Shown here piece by piece: positions 51,127 to 64,000 of a stretch of 64,000 nt of DNA. The position numbers were made by a program, and so were the translations under genes. The first letter of the stretch is position 1. Each line of letters opens with the position of its first letter. The notes below the pieces were generated by a model that ran no database searches, was not told the origin of the DNA, and saw only the letters and a list, made by a program, of their open reading frames with translations. This stretch comes from Lethocerus indicus. Taxonomy: Eukaryota > Arthropoda > Insecta > Hemiptera > Belostomatidae. The stretch spans positions 17,394,442-17,458,441 of the forward strand of contig JACDQD010000008.1 in the NCBI GenBank assembly GCA_019843655.1. Reading direction: 5' to 3'.

Positions 51127-53883
51127 TATAATATGGTTTTTATCTAGAAAATATAAAAATTGTATTTGTAATGCAACTGTGTTTGTTTGTTTATTTTCAT
51201 CCTAATCCTCCGTCTCTTGAACTCGCCTTCAACAAGTCTAGTTACAATATTAACTACTTCTAAACTCCTTTCTTCAAGCTAATGCTGTAATAACAGTAAT
51301 ACTTTTGTTTTGGCAATTTGAGATCTTTCCTTATTATTATATTGTGTAAGTATTTTTGGATTTATTTAAGCTGACAAAGTTATAATTTGAAGCTTAATTT
51401 TTTGTATTCTTTGTTACTTCTCCTTTGGGCTTATGGACTTGAGAGCTCTAAGTGTTGTTAAGAACATAATCTATTGGGTTTTTGCTCTTGTATAGTCTAA
51501 AAAGAGGGGGGGAAAAGTGGAGTTTAAGTGAAAAAAATAATTATCCCAACTCCAATCAAGAACATATTTTCAGTCAAAAATTAAAGATGTGTAAAGGTTT
51601 TTGATTTGCATTTTATGTGTCGGATTATATTCATTTAATTCTTGAGTAACGATGGTTACTCTATACTTTTAACACAACTTAAAAATCCCCCTCCCTTGCC
51701 TCAATATTGATGCTCCACAGTTTGGTAAAACCAAATATTTTAAAAAAACCATAGAAGCAAGCGCCCTGAAAACCATCGCGTTGATCGAACAAAACTATAT
51801 ACATAGTACATTAAATTGCCTACTATGATAGCATTTCAAGACAAAGTTCTGCCTGAAATAGTCCAACAACATGTCCAGGCTAATCAGAGTTACAATGAAC
51901 TTATCTTAGGATCTCAGGAGACTTAGTAGCCTGCGCCATATTATCGATCCTGTCGAGTATAAAGATATTTTAATTACTCAATTAGAAAGTTAGATAGTCG
52001 GGTTCGGTTTGCACTGCAGACCTTTTATCAGGGGTAATCTCGGGAATGATTTAAACTTATGCTCCGAAGCATCGAACGTTCAGGACAAAACCTTTGTTAA
52101 CAATCGAAAATAATGCAATGGCTTACTACGTTTAAAATGATATAACTTAGAGTTTATAAACGTCACCGCTCACGAGTGGCGAAAGATATAGATAGATATG
52201 TCAACAGAAAACAGTGGAAGGAGTCAGTGATAATATTCCGACACCTAGTCAAACTTTCTGTAACTATTTTAAAACAATAGTTATTATCGTAGTATTTTTT
52301 AAAGTTGTAGGTTTTCTGGAATATATCGAAAATTAATCAGTAAACAAATGTATTCTGTAATTCAGTTTCGTTGTACAATTCACTAGTTGAATATAACTTG
52401 GGTTAATATGTCGTTCATCTTCATAGCCTTTAAAATACCCATTTATTGTCCCTTTTGGAGTCGTTGTTAGTTTCGGAACCCTTGATAGTCCTGATCCTGT
52501 TGTTCTGAATTGCTGCGGACGCATTCTGGACTGCATTGTAAGGAGGGCTTCAAATCTCTGCGCCGTTTTTGCGGTCTGACAGAGGCGAGCAGAGAAGGAG
52601 AATGAGGAGGAGGCCGGCTGGCTTTGCCCTGCCCCCGTGTATTAATAGCCTCCCCCCGACTGACCCCTGCCGGCATTTAGACGTCTTCCTCGTCATTCCT
52701 CTCGGTCGGGCTCGCCTATTTTGACTGAATATACCGACTACCCAGCACGACTCGTCTCAACACCTGTCCCGCGTTCCCTGATATATACGACTGCATCAAT
52801 CATGACAGATTAGTAAATTTGATCATTTATAAAGTAGACTGAAATGGTTCTTCAACCTAAACTGGACAAACAGTTCTAACCGATAACAACGATCTGATAA
52901 AATAAAATTAATATAAAATTAATTCTTACCACAACTATTTAGAGTAGTAGTAGTAGTAAGGGATATGACCATAGGTGCTGGCATATACCACGCCGCGGAA
53001 TTTGTGGAAGATTAACCGTATTATATGATAAGTATACTCTTTATAATTATTTAATATATCCATTTGTCACATAATGTATAAGCTGGGTAGACTGAGGGGG
53101 GGACCTCACTCTTCTTCTGAATGGTTCTGGTGTACAGAAGAATGCGGCGACTTATTTACGGGAGCTCCAAAAAATTTATAGGATGGCTCCTTCGTGGCCT
53201 GTTGTACGGTCACCGCCGGCTCGAAATGCGTTTGGCAGTAAAAGCGGCGGCTTACACGACTGACCGGGGGTGTGACTCATAGGCCGAGAATTCTCGGCAA
53301 CCCGTGTGGGATTGGGGGGGGGGAGTCGAGGGCACTCGTTCCTCCGGAGCGTTCCCGCACCTTTTTTAAAATCCCGCACTCTTCCGATCCTGTTTTGGTT
53401 TTATCAGAAGATAATGGCCGGCGCGCCGCGAGGTAGCTGAGCCGGCCAATTAATATCAGTCACACCGAGATCCTCGACCGCCGCTGGGCAAGCGCGCCGA
53501 GCGCCAAATAAATGGATAGTCCCTTCGAAAGAATTAATCCGAGTATAAATTAAACGCTTAGAGTACGCGTAATTACTGCACAGCATCTACCGATTACAGT
53601 AAAAAATGTCGCAAAAGGGAACGCTTACAATAACAAATTTAGTAATATAGTTTAGAATTTGAAACAGTATGTAGTCTCCAGAATTTCTTAGTCGTCAGGA
53701 AACATTTGTCAGGGAATTATTTAAAGTTTTCATTAAAGTGTCCAAGATGTGTGAGGGTCTATAATTAATTAATTCCTTTTTAATTTAATGACGGACTAAA
53801 TGTAACAAAGCCCGCAGGGATGTCAGTATGTGCGCTGACATTTGGGATTAGCAACCCCACGTACCCGAGCTACACAAATACAG

Positions 53884-53930
<47 letters not shown>
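53884..53930. repeat. (CA)n microsatellite
   Basis: About 20 CA units with GC interruptions at both ends, followed by further CA-rich sequence to about 53970. Confidence 0.9.
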
Positions 53931-53931
<1 letters not shown>

Positions 53932-56810
53932 TCACACAGACACAAAGACATCTACATACTCACACACACATGCACCCTAGGGTAACCGTCCCTAGGAAGT
54001 TCTGCGGGGAAGTCGAGGCACAAGACTAGAGATTAGCCGCTACAGTCGTCCGCTGTGCTCACCACTGTGCCCTACAATAATTATGATGTATTTATTTTAA
54101 TTTACTTTTATATATGTAAATGAACAAACAAACAGATTCAAGACAAATTCTGTATGTGCAGAATGAACTATAGTGCCGGTCACAAAATCGACAGCTCACT
54201 TTGAACGTAGCTAATAATAGATGTTTCCCGGGACATTACGAATGCCTCTAAAAGCGTCGCCACTGGAACATTTCTGTTTGTTGAAGCTTCTTAGACCGCC
54301 TAGTATTATAATCACTATTTAGTATTATACTTTATTCAATAATTTATCGATTATTCGTTTGGATTTATATTCAACGATAAATCCGTGCTCATCCAAATGC
54401 TAGCTTACCCCACCCTTCGCATTCAATGGAGATACGGTCCTGTCTCAGCTCGGTCGGATATAATCCTAAGATAGTATCGGGCACGTGCAAAGGGTGGCAT
54501 TGAGGACTGAACCCATTTCAAAGGCACGGCCCTATTGCCTTGAAGGGTTATTTGTTCCTATTGACCCGAAACATGCGAGGTCTGTAATGATTCTTCTGAA
54601 GGGGCAGGGTTTGGATTATGGGCACTTCGGTTCGCTTCCTCAACAGGAATATATTCCGCTGAAAGAGAAAAGTAAATTCACATTTCCTATTTCTCCTTGA
54701 AGCGTTTTTTTGTTAGTCAGTAGGTCAGAACTGATGGAATGAGTTTTACAGTTGCCTATAATTAGATCAATCTCATAATAAGAAATGGCGGATAAAAACC
54801 TTTGCATTAAGTTCAGATTTGCATTAAAACACTATAATGATAAACGCCAATAGTGATAAGCCTCGATGATAAACTATGAGCATTCAGCGAATATATGAGC
54901 ATCATTTTGGAAAATATGAAATACAAATACATATATTAGTTTTAACAATATGAAATGTTCCTGCTAAAAAAAGGAGTACTAGAGAGAATCTGTTACTAAT
55001 GACTCCATCGAACCATCGAAGTGGTTCGAACCATCTTTTTAACTGTTCCTCAGCTGACCGGTCACTACTCTTGCCAATCACCGATCTCTTGGCGCGTGCG
55101 GTCTCCAATGGGCGATGATAAAAAATGCTGGAGAATCCGTCGGAAATAAGAAAAAAGCAGGCAACAATCTACGGTTTAAGTGGTGCCTATCAGTGGAATG
55201 GACTAATCGTTTCTGCTGAAACGAAGCTTTCTGGGTCTATCTCGGAATCTTCTCTGTCAGAGTGGTGTGTCATTCTCCGTAAAAATGACGGGGACAAAAC
55301 AATATACAGTTTGAAGCTACTCTGTAACCACTCCAGTCGCTTTTTCCGAATGATTCGGAAAATAGACCTTATAACTCTTTCCAGTTGAAAAGGAAGAGTA
55401 CTACTATTTAGTTGGTCTGTAAATAGATCAAATGTTAATGTTTATTTACTAATAAAACGTAGAGTTCACCCAACTACAGTTTTTTGCAACCGACAAGTGG
55501 GGGGCTTCGCAATTTGTTCACGTTGCGGACGCTAGTCAACTGGCTGCAACAATAACACAACACCAACTGGTAGAGCGTTTCGTGTAGAAACAATTAAGAT
55601 AAACTTTCTCCGACACCTCGGCGGGGCGTGATCTGGGCTCGGCTCGTTAGTGCGGCGGCCGGGATTCCAGTCGCGTCCCTCAGAGCGACTCTCACCTGTT
55701 AAGCCCTCCGTGAGATTTTTCGACAAAGAGGCGGGAGCCGGCCGGGATTGCCGGGAAGACGCCTCATTCCCATTCCAAGCCAGGTTCCGCATTCCTTCGG
55801 GACGCGGGGAATTAACCCCCTGCGAAATTAAGGTTGTGCTTTCCTTGAATTTGTATCGCACACGGAATTGGGATTTCCGGAGCATCATTGGTGATGTCGA
55901 CAGTTACCCGATCTTAAATCTCAGAAAATGTAAAGGAATTTTTATTTTAATAGCACCTGACAAAAATTTAATAACTATTTCAAAAAATAGTTCTTAATTG
56001 TAATGAAAGTGATCGTAATAAATTCTATTTATTTTTACGAGTTGTCTTCTTTTCTAGATATTTATTATTATAGAGCCTATAATAAAAGCTCCTTTTTTCG
56101 AAATTACTCTTCAATGAATTATTTATTGGTTGTTGAGGTAAAATGTGCTGGTATGTGCACTGTGCAGGTACTGCTCTGACAATGCTATTCACCGCTATTT
56201 ACAGAATTATGGTTGTTCCTCTCGAGTCTTCGGCCTCTCGGGTGAGGTGGCCAGGTATTGAGGATACAAGTGGGTCGGGATATAAATTCTGTTACCTGAG
56301 TGGAAGTAAGAGAAAGCATGCCGAAGAGAAAAACTACAGTAAAACTGAAAAACGTTTTGGTTTGTAATACTTTATACTGTCTGTATAATGACGGAAATGG
56401 GAGGATTGGGATCGCGGTGTCACTGAAATTGTCGGGTGTCTATTAATAGGTCCAGTCGAAGGGATTTTAGGTATTTATCTTTTTGCCATTGCCAGGAACA
56501 TTCTGACGGTAATCTAGCGAGGTACTTACAGACCTGATGAAACTGCTTAACGCGATTATAGAGAACACAAAAACCTGTTAATTCGGACTGTGAATATTGT
56601 TTAAGGAGGGTGGAGAGGGGGGCCCGGGGCCGGGGGTCACTCACCATTTGATTGGCGTCTATTGGGCGGTCCCCCTCGCAGTTCAACTCTTCCACTTTAT
56701 TAATCGTAGACGCGTCAGACGGTCTTAACGACAGATGGGCGTGCGGGGGAATAAGAAGAAGTAGGCGGGCGGGGAGTGGGCCAGGTGGTGTCCGTTATTA
56801 AGAAGTGGCG

Positions 56811-56830
56811 GTTGGGGCACGTGCCCCAAC
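56811..56830. promoter_or_regulatory. 20-bp perfect palindrome centred on CACGTG
   Basis: GTTGGGGCAC is followed directly by its exact reverse complement GTGCCCCAAC. The centre is a CACGTG E-box, as bound by Myc/Max, USF or CLOCK-type bHLH dimers. It lies inside a GC-rich island (about 56590-57050) with GGGCGG-like and CCAAT-like words, so it may be a promoter or enhancer. Confidence 0.45.
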
Positions 56831-59788
56831 AAGCTCTCGGCCGCTACCCCGGCAGCACAAGTCGCCTCACAGAAAACCGCCATTGTCCTCCTCGCCCCCG
56901 TGTCGTAATCCGACTTCTTAGTCCACCCTGCCCTGTTGCGCTTCCACCCCTTAAAACTGATCGGACCTCCGAAGAATGGAACATCTGCTGTATTCTGTTG
57001 TATTCAACCGGTCCCGGCCCTGCCTTTCACGACTAATCGGAAGTGATAGGGGAAAGATTAGGGAGGAAATTTAAGTTGTTCCTTCTGAATAAACGTACCG
57101 TACTTTTCTATATTCTAAATTCTAATCTACACACCAATAGTACTACACTAGTAAAACGTGTGTTAATGGATTGCTGTATCAGTGGGTGCATACTGTGATA
57201 AGTTAAGTAAAGGGCTTGAGAAAACTGGCGAAGAACGTCTTTAACTCAAGAAAGTTGTTTACAGCAGCTTAGAAAAATCGGAAGGATATAATCACAATCA
57301 TCTTTCGATTCAGGGTATCAACCTTCTTGTCAAGATCCAGTTCTAAGCGTGAGGGACACACTAGTTATTTTTTCTGTTTTGTACTTCCTAAATAGTTCTG
57401 AGATGATGTCACTTATTCAGTGAAGAATCCGGCGACCGAGAACCGGCCCGTATCAACCGGCCGGCCATTTCCAGCCGCCAGTTATCCAATTGCTGCTCTA
57501 ATAATACCATTTACGGATCATAAAGTTCAATTCATCTCCGATCTTTTGACTCGGTAAATTCGTCCCGGTGTCAATTTGTTTGGACAACTGGACAACAACA
57601 AAACACGCGGAATATTTTCGTTCGTTATCCATCTCTCTCCGTTCTAAAAGCTAATTGACACATATATAAAAACAAAAATGGATAAGAAACTTGATTGGAA
57701 TGCATAATTTTGTTCTCCTATACATTACGTGCCAGGACTCTGCCAGTGCCTCCCCCTTATTCTAACCTACCTATATTTTTTGAAATACACAGCCATTTAA
57801 TATACATACTTATATATTTTGCATACATAGTTGTTTCATGTTTGTTATATTTAATATGGTGTAACTGTATTTCACAATCGCAGGATTGATTTTTCGACGG
57901 ATTTCCACACGACAGTTGGGTGACGGAAAATTAAGTAAAATCTAACTGTGTTCGCCTTGGCGATGAAAACCAATGATTTATTCCTTTGACCTTTTGAATG
58001 AAATTATTATTTTGATTTATTAGTTAAGTTTATAGAAGTTTAGTGAATATGCGTCATAATTACGTTAATATGGCAATCAGCCAGCGGTTACATTCCACGC
58101 TGAGAGAGTCCCTCGATTTTCTCAACGACCTATAATTGGTTTTGTAGTTTTTCCGCCTTGATAGTTATTTTTAAGAAACAATGAATGAACCAAACGGCGT
58201 TGAGAGTGGGCGTTTATGACGCACCGATTCGGAATCAATTCGCAATGTCTTACAACATAATTTATGATTCATGGTCGATTTACAAGGAGACCGTCAAGGT
58301 GGTAATACTATTATACCACTTAAATATCTTTAATCTTACACGTATTAATATTATATATTTGGCTCTCTTTATCAGTCAGGTCTGCGCCGTAACGCATCTC
58401 CCCGCCATGATTTATCCGCTCCCGTCTCTCTCATTCACGACCCCTGGGATATGACTCGATAATAAGGCGTTCAATCCTTCCTACTTCAATCTCCCGTTCG
58501 GTCCTCCGGTTTACATTATTTCATGAAAGTGCCCAACCGATCGATCAGCGGCATTCTTTCCGTCCGACGGTGACGCTGAAAAATGAAGGGCGCGGAGGTG
58601 AAGTTGAAATTCTTCCCCAAGAAAGAGTCCTGTGTAATTGTGTAATGAAATGGCGCGCAGAGTTGTATAAAGCTGTCAACAATATCGAGCCAGTCATTCC
58701 GCACCCTGCAGAATTATTCCGCAAGCCATTGTATAGAAGCTTGTGGAATTCATGTTGCGGTTATAAACCTGCGGCCGTCTTAATCTGAGTAGCACTCATC
58801 AAACTCGTAATTCTTGCAGTGATCCTGCGGATTTTTTTCTATTTTCAATAGTCGACATAGCTCTTGTGTATATAATAAGTAATTAAAATTTAAAAAATCA
58901 CTGAACCCCCCCCCCGACAGAAATGCATTCTACACATTTTATTTCGGTTGTCATATATTTGATATTATTATATTCATGTTATCATATTACGATCTCGGTG
59001 ACAATCTTTTATCTCGTGACAGACATAAGAAAACATTTCAGAATAATGGGATATATTTCTGTCCGTACATTTGGATCCTATAGTGATATAATCTTATTCT
59101 TTCAGCCTATTTTATATTGTTTTAGATTGATACCAAAATAATGGTTCTAATCATTTACGTGTTGTCTGTCTATGACTTCACCTGAAATATACATATTTGA
59201 GAAAGTCTGCTGTTTAATTCCATTGAGTCCTATCCTTTTTTTTTGGAGCGGTTGGGTTGATTCCATACAAAATTAAGTTACTGGGCCAAATTCTTGGGAC
59301 CACCTTATGAGTAGTCTGGAATGTTTAGTGCGTGCCTCTTCGGGCTTTACCGATTCGTAGGAAGTTCCTTTTGCATTCCCAAATCTTCTTGGGAAGAGAA
59401 TAATAATAAATGCACGGTAATAAATATCACAAAATTAATATCACAGGTCTGCTGATATAGTAAACTCTACAATCATAAAATACTGAACTGGTATTAAAGT
59501 ACCAAAAGGATTAAAAATTCAATAAATGTCTAAGGGTAGAAATTTTGGGCCCAAACACTGAAATTCTTCGCAAATGAAAATGCATATTCTTTTACAAGTT
59601 CAAGATTAAACCATATCCCTTTTATCATTTTATGAATGATCGATTGTTGTCACACAATACTGTGTTGACGCATATGAAAGTTAAGTATTGAATATTGAAC
59701 GAATTCCTTGGTCAATTTCGGTTCGAAGGGAATTATATTTAGGATGAGTGTCTCAAGTTCAATATAATTGATGGCCTAAGGTCATATT

Positions 59789-59835
59789 ATATCAAAGTTT
59801 GTAATCCTAGTACTATATCAAAGTTGTATTCTAGG
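59789..59835. repeat. 26-bp imperfect direct duplication
   Basis: ATATCAAAGTTTGTAATCCT and ATATCAAAGTTGTATTCTAG recur with a 26-bp offset, a small local duplication. Confidence 0.6.
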
Positions 59836-60468
59836 AGGGCCAGTCAGTTATGTTGACCGAAGTGCAAAAAAAGAGGTTTAGTCTGTGGCCCCTTTCGCAA
59901 CAGTCCCTAGCCGATTATTCGCAGAGGTCTGATCGAACTAGCGGTAAACAAAGCAAGAAGAAGAGCTTGGTTCCTCTAAAAATAGGCCCGGGTCCTTCAT
60001 CTCGATAGTTCTTTTCTTATTGTTGGCGGAAAGTAAGTGGTTTCAACGATTTCAGGAGCGTTTCGTACTTCGGGCCTTGAATTGACTTTCTCAAATAATG
60101 AAGGAGCGCTATTATACAGGCTATTTGGCCTGGGTATCAGTGATATCCGATTATTGAAATGACACTAACTCGAGTAACGCGTTTCAATGACATATATTTA
60201 TGAAAGCTTTTACATGCAACACTGTAACAGTTGTAACCGAATCAAAATCAAAGTGTTAAGAAGGACGGACAAATAATCAAATGGCAGTATTCTTTCACAA
60301 CTGTAATTTCAGATGTTTCTTTTTAAAAAGAAACATTCTAATACATTTAAATCAGACAGATACCTAAAATATAATAGACAGTTCGGAAGACAACTAGGAG
60401 CAGGAGAGTAAATACCCGAATTGGGGTATTTGGGTATTAGTTGGGGAGGCGTGCAAGCCACTGAAGTG

Positions 60469-60493
60469 TACCCGCTGTGCAGCTTAGCGGGTA
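60469..60493. other. 8-bp hairpin
   Basis: TACCCGCT (60469-60476) and AGCGGGTA (60486-60493) are exact inverted repeats with a 9-nt loop GTGCAGCTT. Just downstream, ACAGGACGT occurs twice, 2 bp apart (60502-60521). Confidence 0.4.
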
Positions 60494-63400
60494 TCGGTTA
60501 CACAGGACGTTTACAGGACGTGTGGACGGTGAAACTAACGCCTTCGAGTAACGAGTATATTACATTCATAAGGCCGTATCGTTAGAAAAGAGCACGAACC
60601 CTTTTCCTAAACATCGCCCTGCTTTCGAAGATGTATAGCGCAATACGAATTATACGCGCGTTGTATACGACTGATTTAAATTGCAAATGCGTCCAAATTA
60701 GGCCATCTGCGGTGACTCGGTCCAGTATTTCCAGGACGGGAGGGTTCGTCCGGACCGGGTCGTGGGAAATGCCCCAAGAGGTAAGGGCATACCCGGAGGA
60801 GGAACCAGCCGAGGGGATGGCCCCGCCGGTTCACCTCACGGGGTGGGGGCGAGGTGGACCGATGAGGGTCCTTTATGGGAATATGATGATGCCCCGTTCC
60901 GCCCTTGTGTTTCTCCACCGCAGCCGTTATACCGCTACGCTTGATTTACTCCTTTCGTTTCGCCGCCCTTAAACCGACCGCGAGGTTTGCATTTTCCATC
61001 TTTAAAGAAGAAAATGTAATCATTCCTATACGATTTAATAGAATTTGTGTATACGTTTTAATACATGATGATTCATTCGTTTTCTCCTTCTTTTTTAGTT
61101 TAGATAGTCTTTAGTATTAATCTATTGTTTGGAACATTACAAACGATAATAATATAGTTAATTATAATACTCTAATTTGATGAGAATGACCCTCCTACGT
61201 AAAATAAAACATTATGTAATTTTAGAAAGAAAATATTAAAATTTCAACCCTATATATTACTTCATAAAGTAATTCATTGAAGAAAGGAATGCACTTTTTA
61301 ACTCTTGCTTTATTTACTGTTAATTTCAGATTCAAATGTCGTTGACCTTTTATACATTTAGTGTACTAATAAGATTAAAAATAATTAACGCGATTTTTCT
61401 TCAAAATTATATTATAAAAGGTATTTCCTAATTTGCGAGCATAAAGTTAAAAATACATCTAGTTCAATCATTCACCTCCCCCCTCCCTTTAATAAGTCCA
61501 ATCCAGTTTTTTTACTCTTTCCTGAGCAATGAATACCGGAGATCAAAAGAAATTCGTAACCTCTTTTTCATCGCTGTTTATTTTTGTATCACTTTGTAAT
61601 TACACGAAAAGCAATTTTTTAACTGATTAAATTTTACGTGCAAAGTTCACTTTAAATTCTTGTACTAAAAAGAATTGCTTGGAAACTCGGATTTGCATTA
61701 CATTTTTTCGCGTATTAATTTGAATTAATTTTTTACCTAAGGCGAACGTTGTGGTGTTACTAACACGAGGTTCCAGATTTCGTTAGATGTTTTACTGTCA
61801 TTCTGCTTTCTTTTAAGGTCGAAATTGAGCATGAACATTTTTAAGAAACTGAGAAATTTAGAGCTGAGCAGCTAACTAATATTAACACCCAATGTCTGCG
61901 TATTTCGGGGCATAAAAAAACCACTTTCTTATTTTATACATACACCAAAAGCGTTTTACCCTACTGAAGTTTATCACTATAAATGGAATAATATAATGTT
62001 ACGATTAATAACGATAAAAATGAATACGATGGTTTCGGAGGGTGGTTTGTAGGGTGAAACTTTGTTCTTATTTATGTTGCACGCGTAACCCAGTTCTGAC
62101 AATCGATGCAGAGTCATTACACAGAGAATTTTCCGAAGTTTCTTGCCGCCGTTCATCGAGAATAAGGCTATATCGGCCCAGTCTCAATTATCCCTCAGCT
62201 GAAACTCGTTTAATAGTTGTAAAAATAGAATATCCATATCCTGAAAATATTTTATACTATCAGTAGTAAATGCATTGTGTTATATAGTAATCCGTACATA
62301 TAGCAAAGTGATATGAATCAATTTTTAATAAGGACATGCCGGATTCAAAATATTTATACCAGTAGCACCAAATGGCTCTAGTTGCTGATAATCAGATAAC
62401 AATTGATGTCATGTATTAATTCGAGGGTGGGTTTTCGCGTGGAGTCTGTTTTTTTAATAATGTTCATCCGCTCCCTTATTTGGTGTTGTGGTATTCAATG
62501 GCCTGTAAGTGTTCATGGAACCTACCTGATCTCTTCCTACCTTTTGGATAACCACACCGGTGATGCGTAGAATCGTCTATGAACAATACAATTTTAAATT
62601 TGTCAAACAATTTGATATTACATATAATTTATAAAACTTCGATTCAGCTGACGAACTGTTTATATCATGGTTTGTATCTACTTTGGCCGTTTGATATTAG
62701 GAAATAACACGGCGTGCAATGTACGTGCATTGTGGTGAGAGTAGTGTTGAGCGGCGGTACTAGACAAGGACAACAGTCTGGGTCTGGTTTATGGTCTGGA
62801 AACAGACCACTTCCATCTCCGAGGCAATTCCACTCGACGCCACCTCCCCCTCCCCGACCATACACGGCTTAATTATACTCCACATCAGCCAACTTCCAGA
62901 ACCACTCGACAGAATGCTCAATATAATGCATGTTGCACTCGGACCTATGTTTTACACATTTTCCTCGTGAAACGCAATCGGAGCCCCGTGCATCCAGTGG
63001 AAGAGCCACCCACCACAGCCACTCGAATCCTAATCTCTACTCCGTGAGGTTTCATAATTAATTGGATAATATCCTAATTGTGAAATTCGAACATTGATTA
63101 TCCCTTGTAAGTTAAATTTATATTTCTAACATACAGCGAACGCTAATGATGTTCTGTACACTCGCGGATGTTGTACGCAAATTAACTTGAAAGTTTATTT
63201 TATGTATACAGAAATAAGAGTTTGTACGGTCGCCCTACAGACCGTTGTTTGTATCACGGTAAGGGACAGGAAAGAATATGCTGTAATTTAAAACATATAC
63301 ATTGTCCTCTCGCTATATCGTGTATTTCAATAGGAGTTCTCTATATATTCAACATGAATTACAGAGGTTATTAATTGATGTGTGAACAATCATGAAGATT

Positions 63401-64000
63401 TTAGTACAAACATCATGCTTTTATTGTCGATATAATAGCCAGATAAAACAAGCGGTACAGAATTTTATACAGACTCCAAACATTCGGTGATCGGAATAAA
63501 CCGAGAGCGAAGCTCCCGCGTATTCCTCTGTGGTAGAGATCCTGAATAGCGGTGGGTGGATTTCCAGTGGATGTAAGTTAGGAGCCGGGGTTTTAAGGGG
63601 CGGCGGGGGTTGATGGGGGCGGGCACAATTCCGAGGATTAGCTCCGGGGCTGTGTAGTTGGGTTTACTCTCCGTGGAGTCCGGTGGATCCTGCCCGGTCC
63701 CTTTCACAAACATGGCCCCAGGCCATGTGCAAATCCGGCCACAATTAGTCGCCCACCCCTGGCTTGTTGTTCTCCGCCCGCCCTCTCTAATTCTCTCTGT
63801 GTTCTCGTCATAATAGGGATTTGTGCGATTCGAGCGTCGAAATTTGACGCGCCGATACCTCGGTGGAGTGCGGTCGGAACCCACTTCACACAAAACGATT
63901 ATACACCGCAGCATATAACACTTAACAACAAAACTATTATATACCGAAACACTAACAGTAGATAGACAAAGGTGACTGAAATAGGCGAGAGCCTACGGCA

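Larger units (their letters stand above)
44418..51200 (+). other. Probable long 3' UTR of MEX3
   Basis: After the stop, about 6.8 kb is AT-rich and rich in TGTATA, TTTTA and A-run motifs. No reading frame of 60 codons or more occurs on either strand from about 47262 to 52332. By eye CpG becomes rare from about 47.6 kb to 51.7 kb, whereas CpG is common in the flanking intergenic DNA. AATAAA signals recur through the block. The first 150 nt are C-rich, then there is a GA-repeat tract and a GGTGGTGG/CCGCCGCC patch. The 3' end is uncertain: I place it near the AATAAA at 51121, which is followed by GT-rich sequence, but the mRNA could stop at any earlier signal. Confidence 0.5.
51201..64000. other. 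Downstream intergenic region, no supported gene
   Basis: No reading frame here resembles a known protein; the longest, 63465-63914 on the minus strand, follows a GC island. GC-rich islands occur at about 52590-52700, 53160-53520, 55600-55830, 56590-57050, 60690-60980 and 63560-63880. There is also a (CA)n tract, a perfect palindrome at 56811-56830 and a hairpin at 60469-60493. Confidence 0.6.

Noticed and set aside
53884..53970. Possible CRISPR or structured array in the CA-rich region
   Set aside because: It is a simple (CA)n repeat with no spacer structure in eukaryotic DNA.
55010..55040. tRNA-like B-box (GGTTCGAACC) followed by TTTTT
   Set aside because: The flanking bases do not form a T-arm stem and no A-box or acceptor stem fits; it is a short palindrome, TGGTTCGAACCA.
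60631..60972. 113-codon ORF over the GC island
   Set aside because: Several overlapping frames on both strands are open because of GC composition; no protein family recognised.

Overview
This window is animal nuclear DNA, most likely from an arthropod or another invertebrate. It is AT-rich, sparsely coding and not visibly CpG-depleted. It has GT-AG splicing, many long (TA)n, (CT)n and (CA)n microsatellites, and short GC-rich islands in an AT-rich background. I see no bacterial operons, CRISPR arrays, tRNAs, rRNAs or intact transposons. I cannot name the species.

One gene can be read with confidence: a + strand MEX3 orthologue (two KH domains and a C-terminal RING finger). Its 432-residue reading frame is split into two coding exons, 24950-25253 and 43423-44417, by an 18,169-bp phase-1 intron that falls inside the GxxG loop of KH1. 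A GC-rich promoter-like region lies just upstream (about 24410-24630), with a GC box, CACGTG, an E2F-like site, a CCAAT box and initiator-like motifs. A leader of roughly 320 nt without any upstream ATG follows. After the stop codon there is about 6.8 kb of AT-rich, ORF-poor sequence (44418 to about 51200). It contains many AATAAA signals, candidate Pumilio and MEX-3 binding sites and some predicted stem-loops, and it fits a long 3' UTR with alternative polyadenylation.

The rest is intergenic or intronic. Positions 1-24400 hold microsatellites, a 12-bp minisatellite (about 15931-16055), several GC islands, an enhancer-like block (about 18780-19060) and two unexplained ORFs of about 140-157 codons (13941-14414 and 23002-23421). 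The second of these has a clear C-terminal membrane segment and a poly(A) signal just after the stop. The intron (25254-43422) shows no convincing nested gene. Positions 51200-64000 are intergenic, with GC islands and an unusual 20-bp perfect palindrome centred on CACGTG (56811-56830).

MEX3 proteins are RNA-binding post-transcriptional regulators, and in the RING-bearing forms ubiquitin ligases, used in embryonic patterning and stem-cell fate. A long regulatory 3' UTR, a very long first intron and a wide gene-poor flank all suit a developmentally controlled gene. I found no clear evidence of a novel multi-gene system. The best leads are the structured 3' UTR segments, the orphan membrane ORF at 23.0 kb and the palindromic E-box island.
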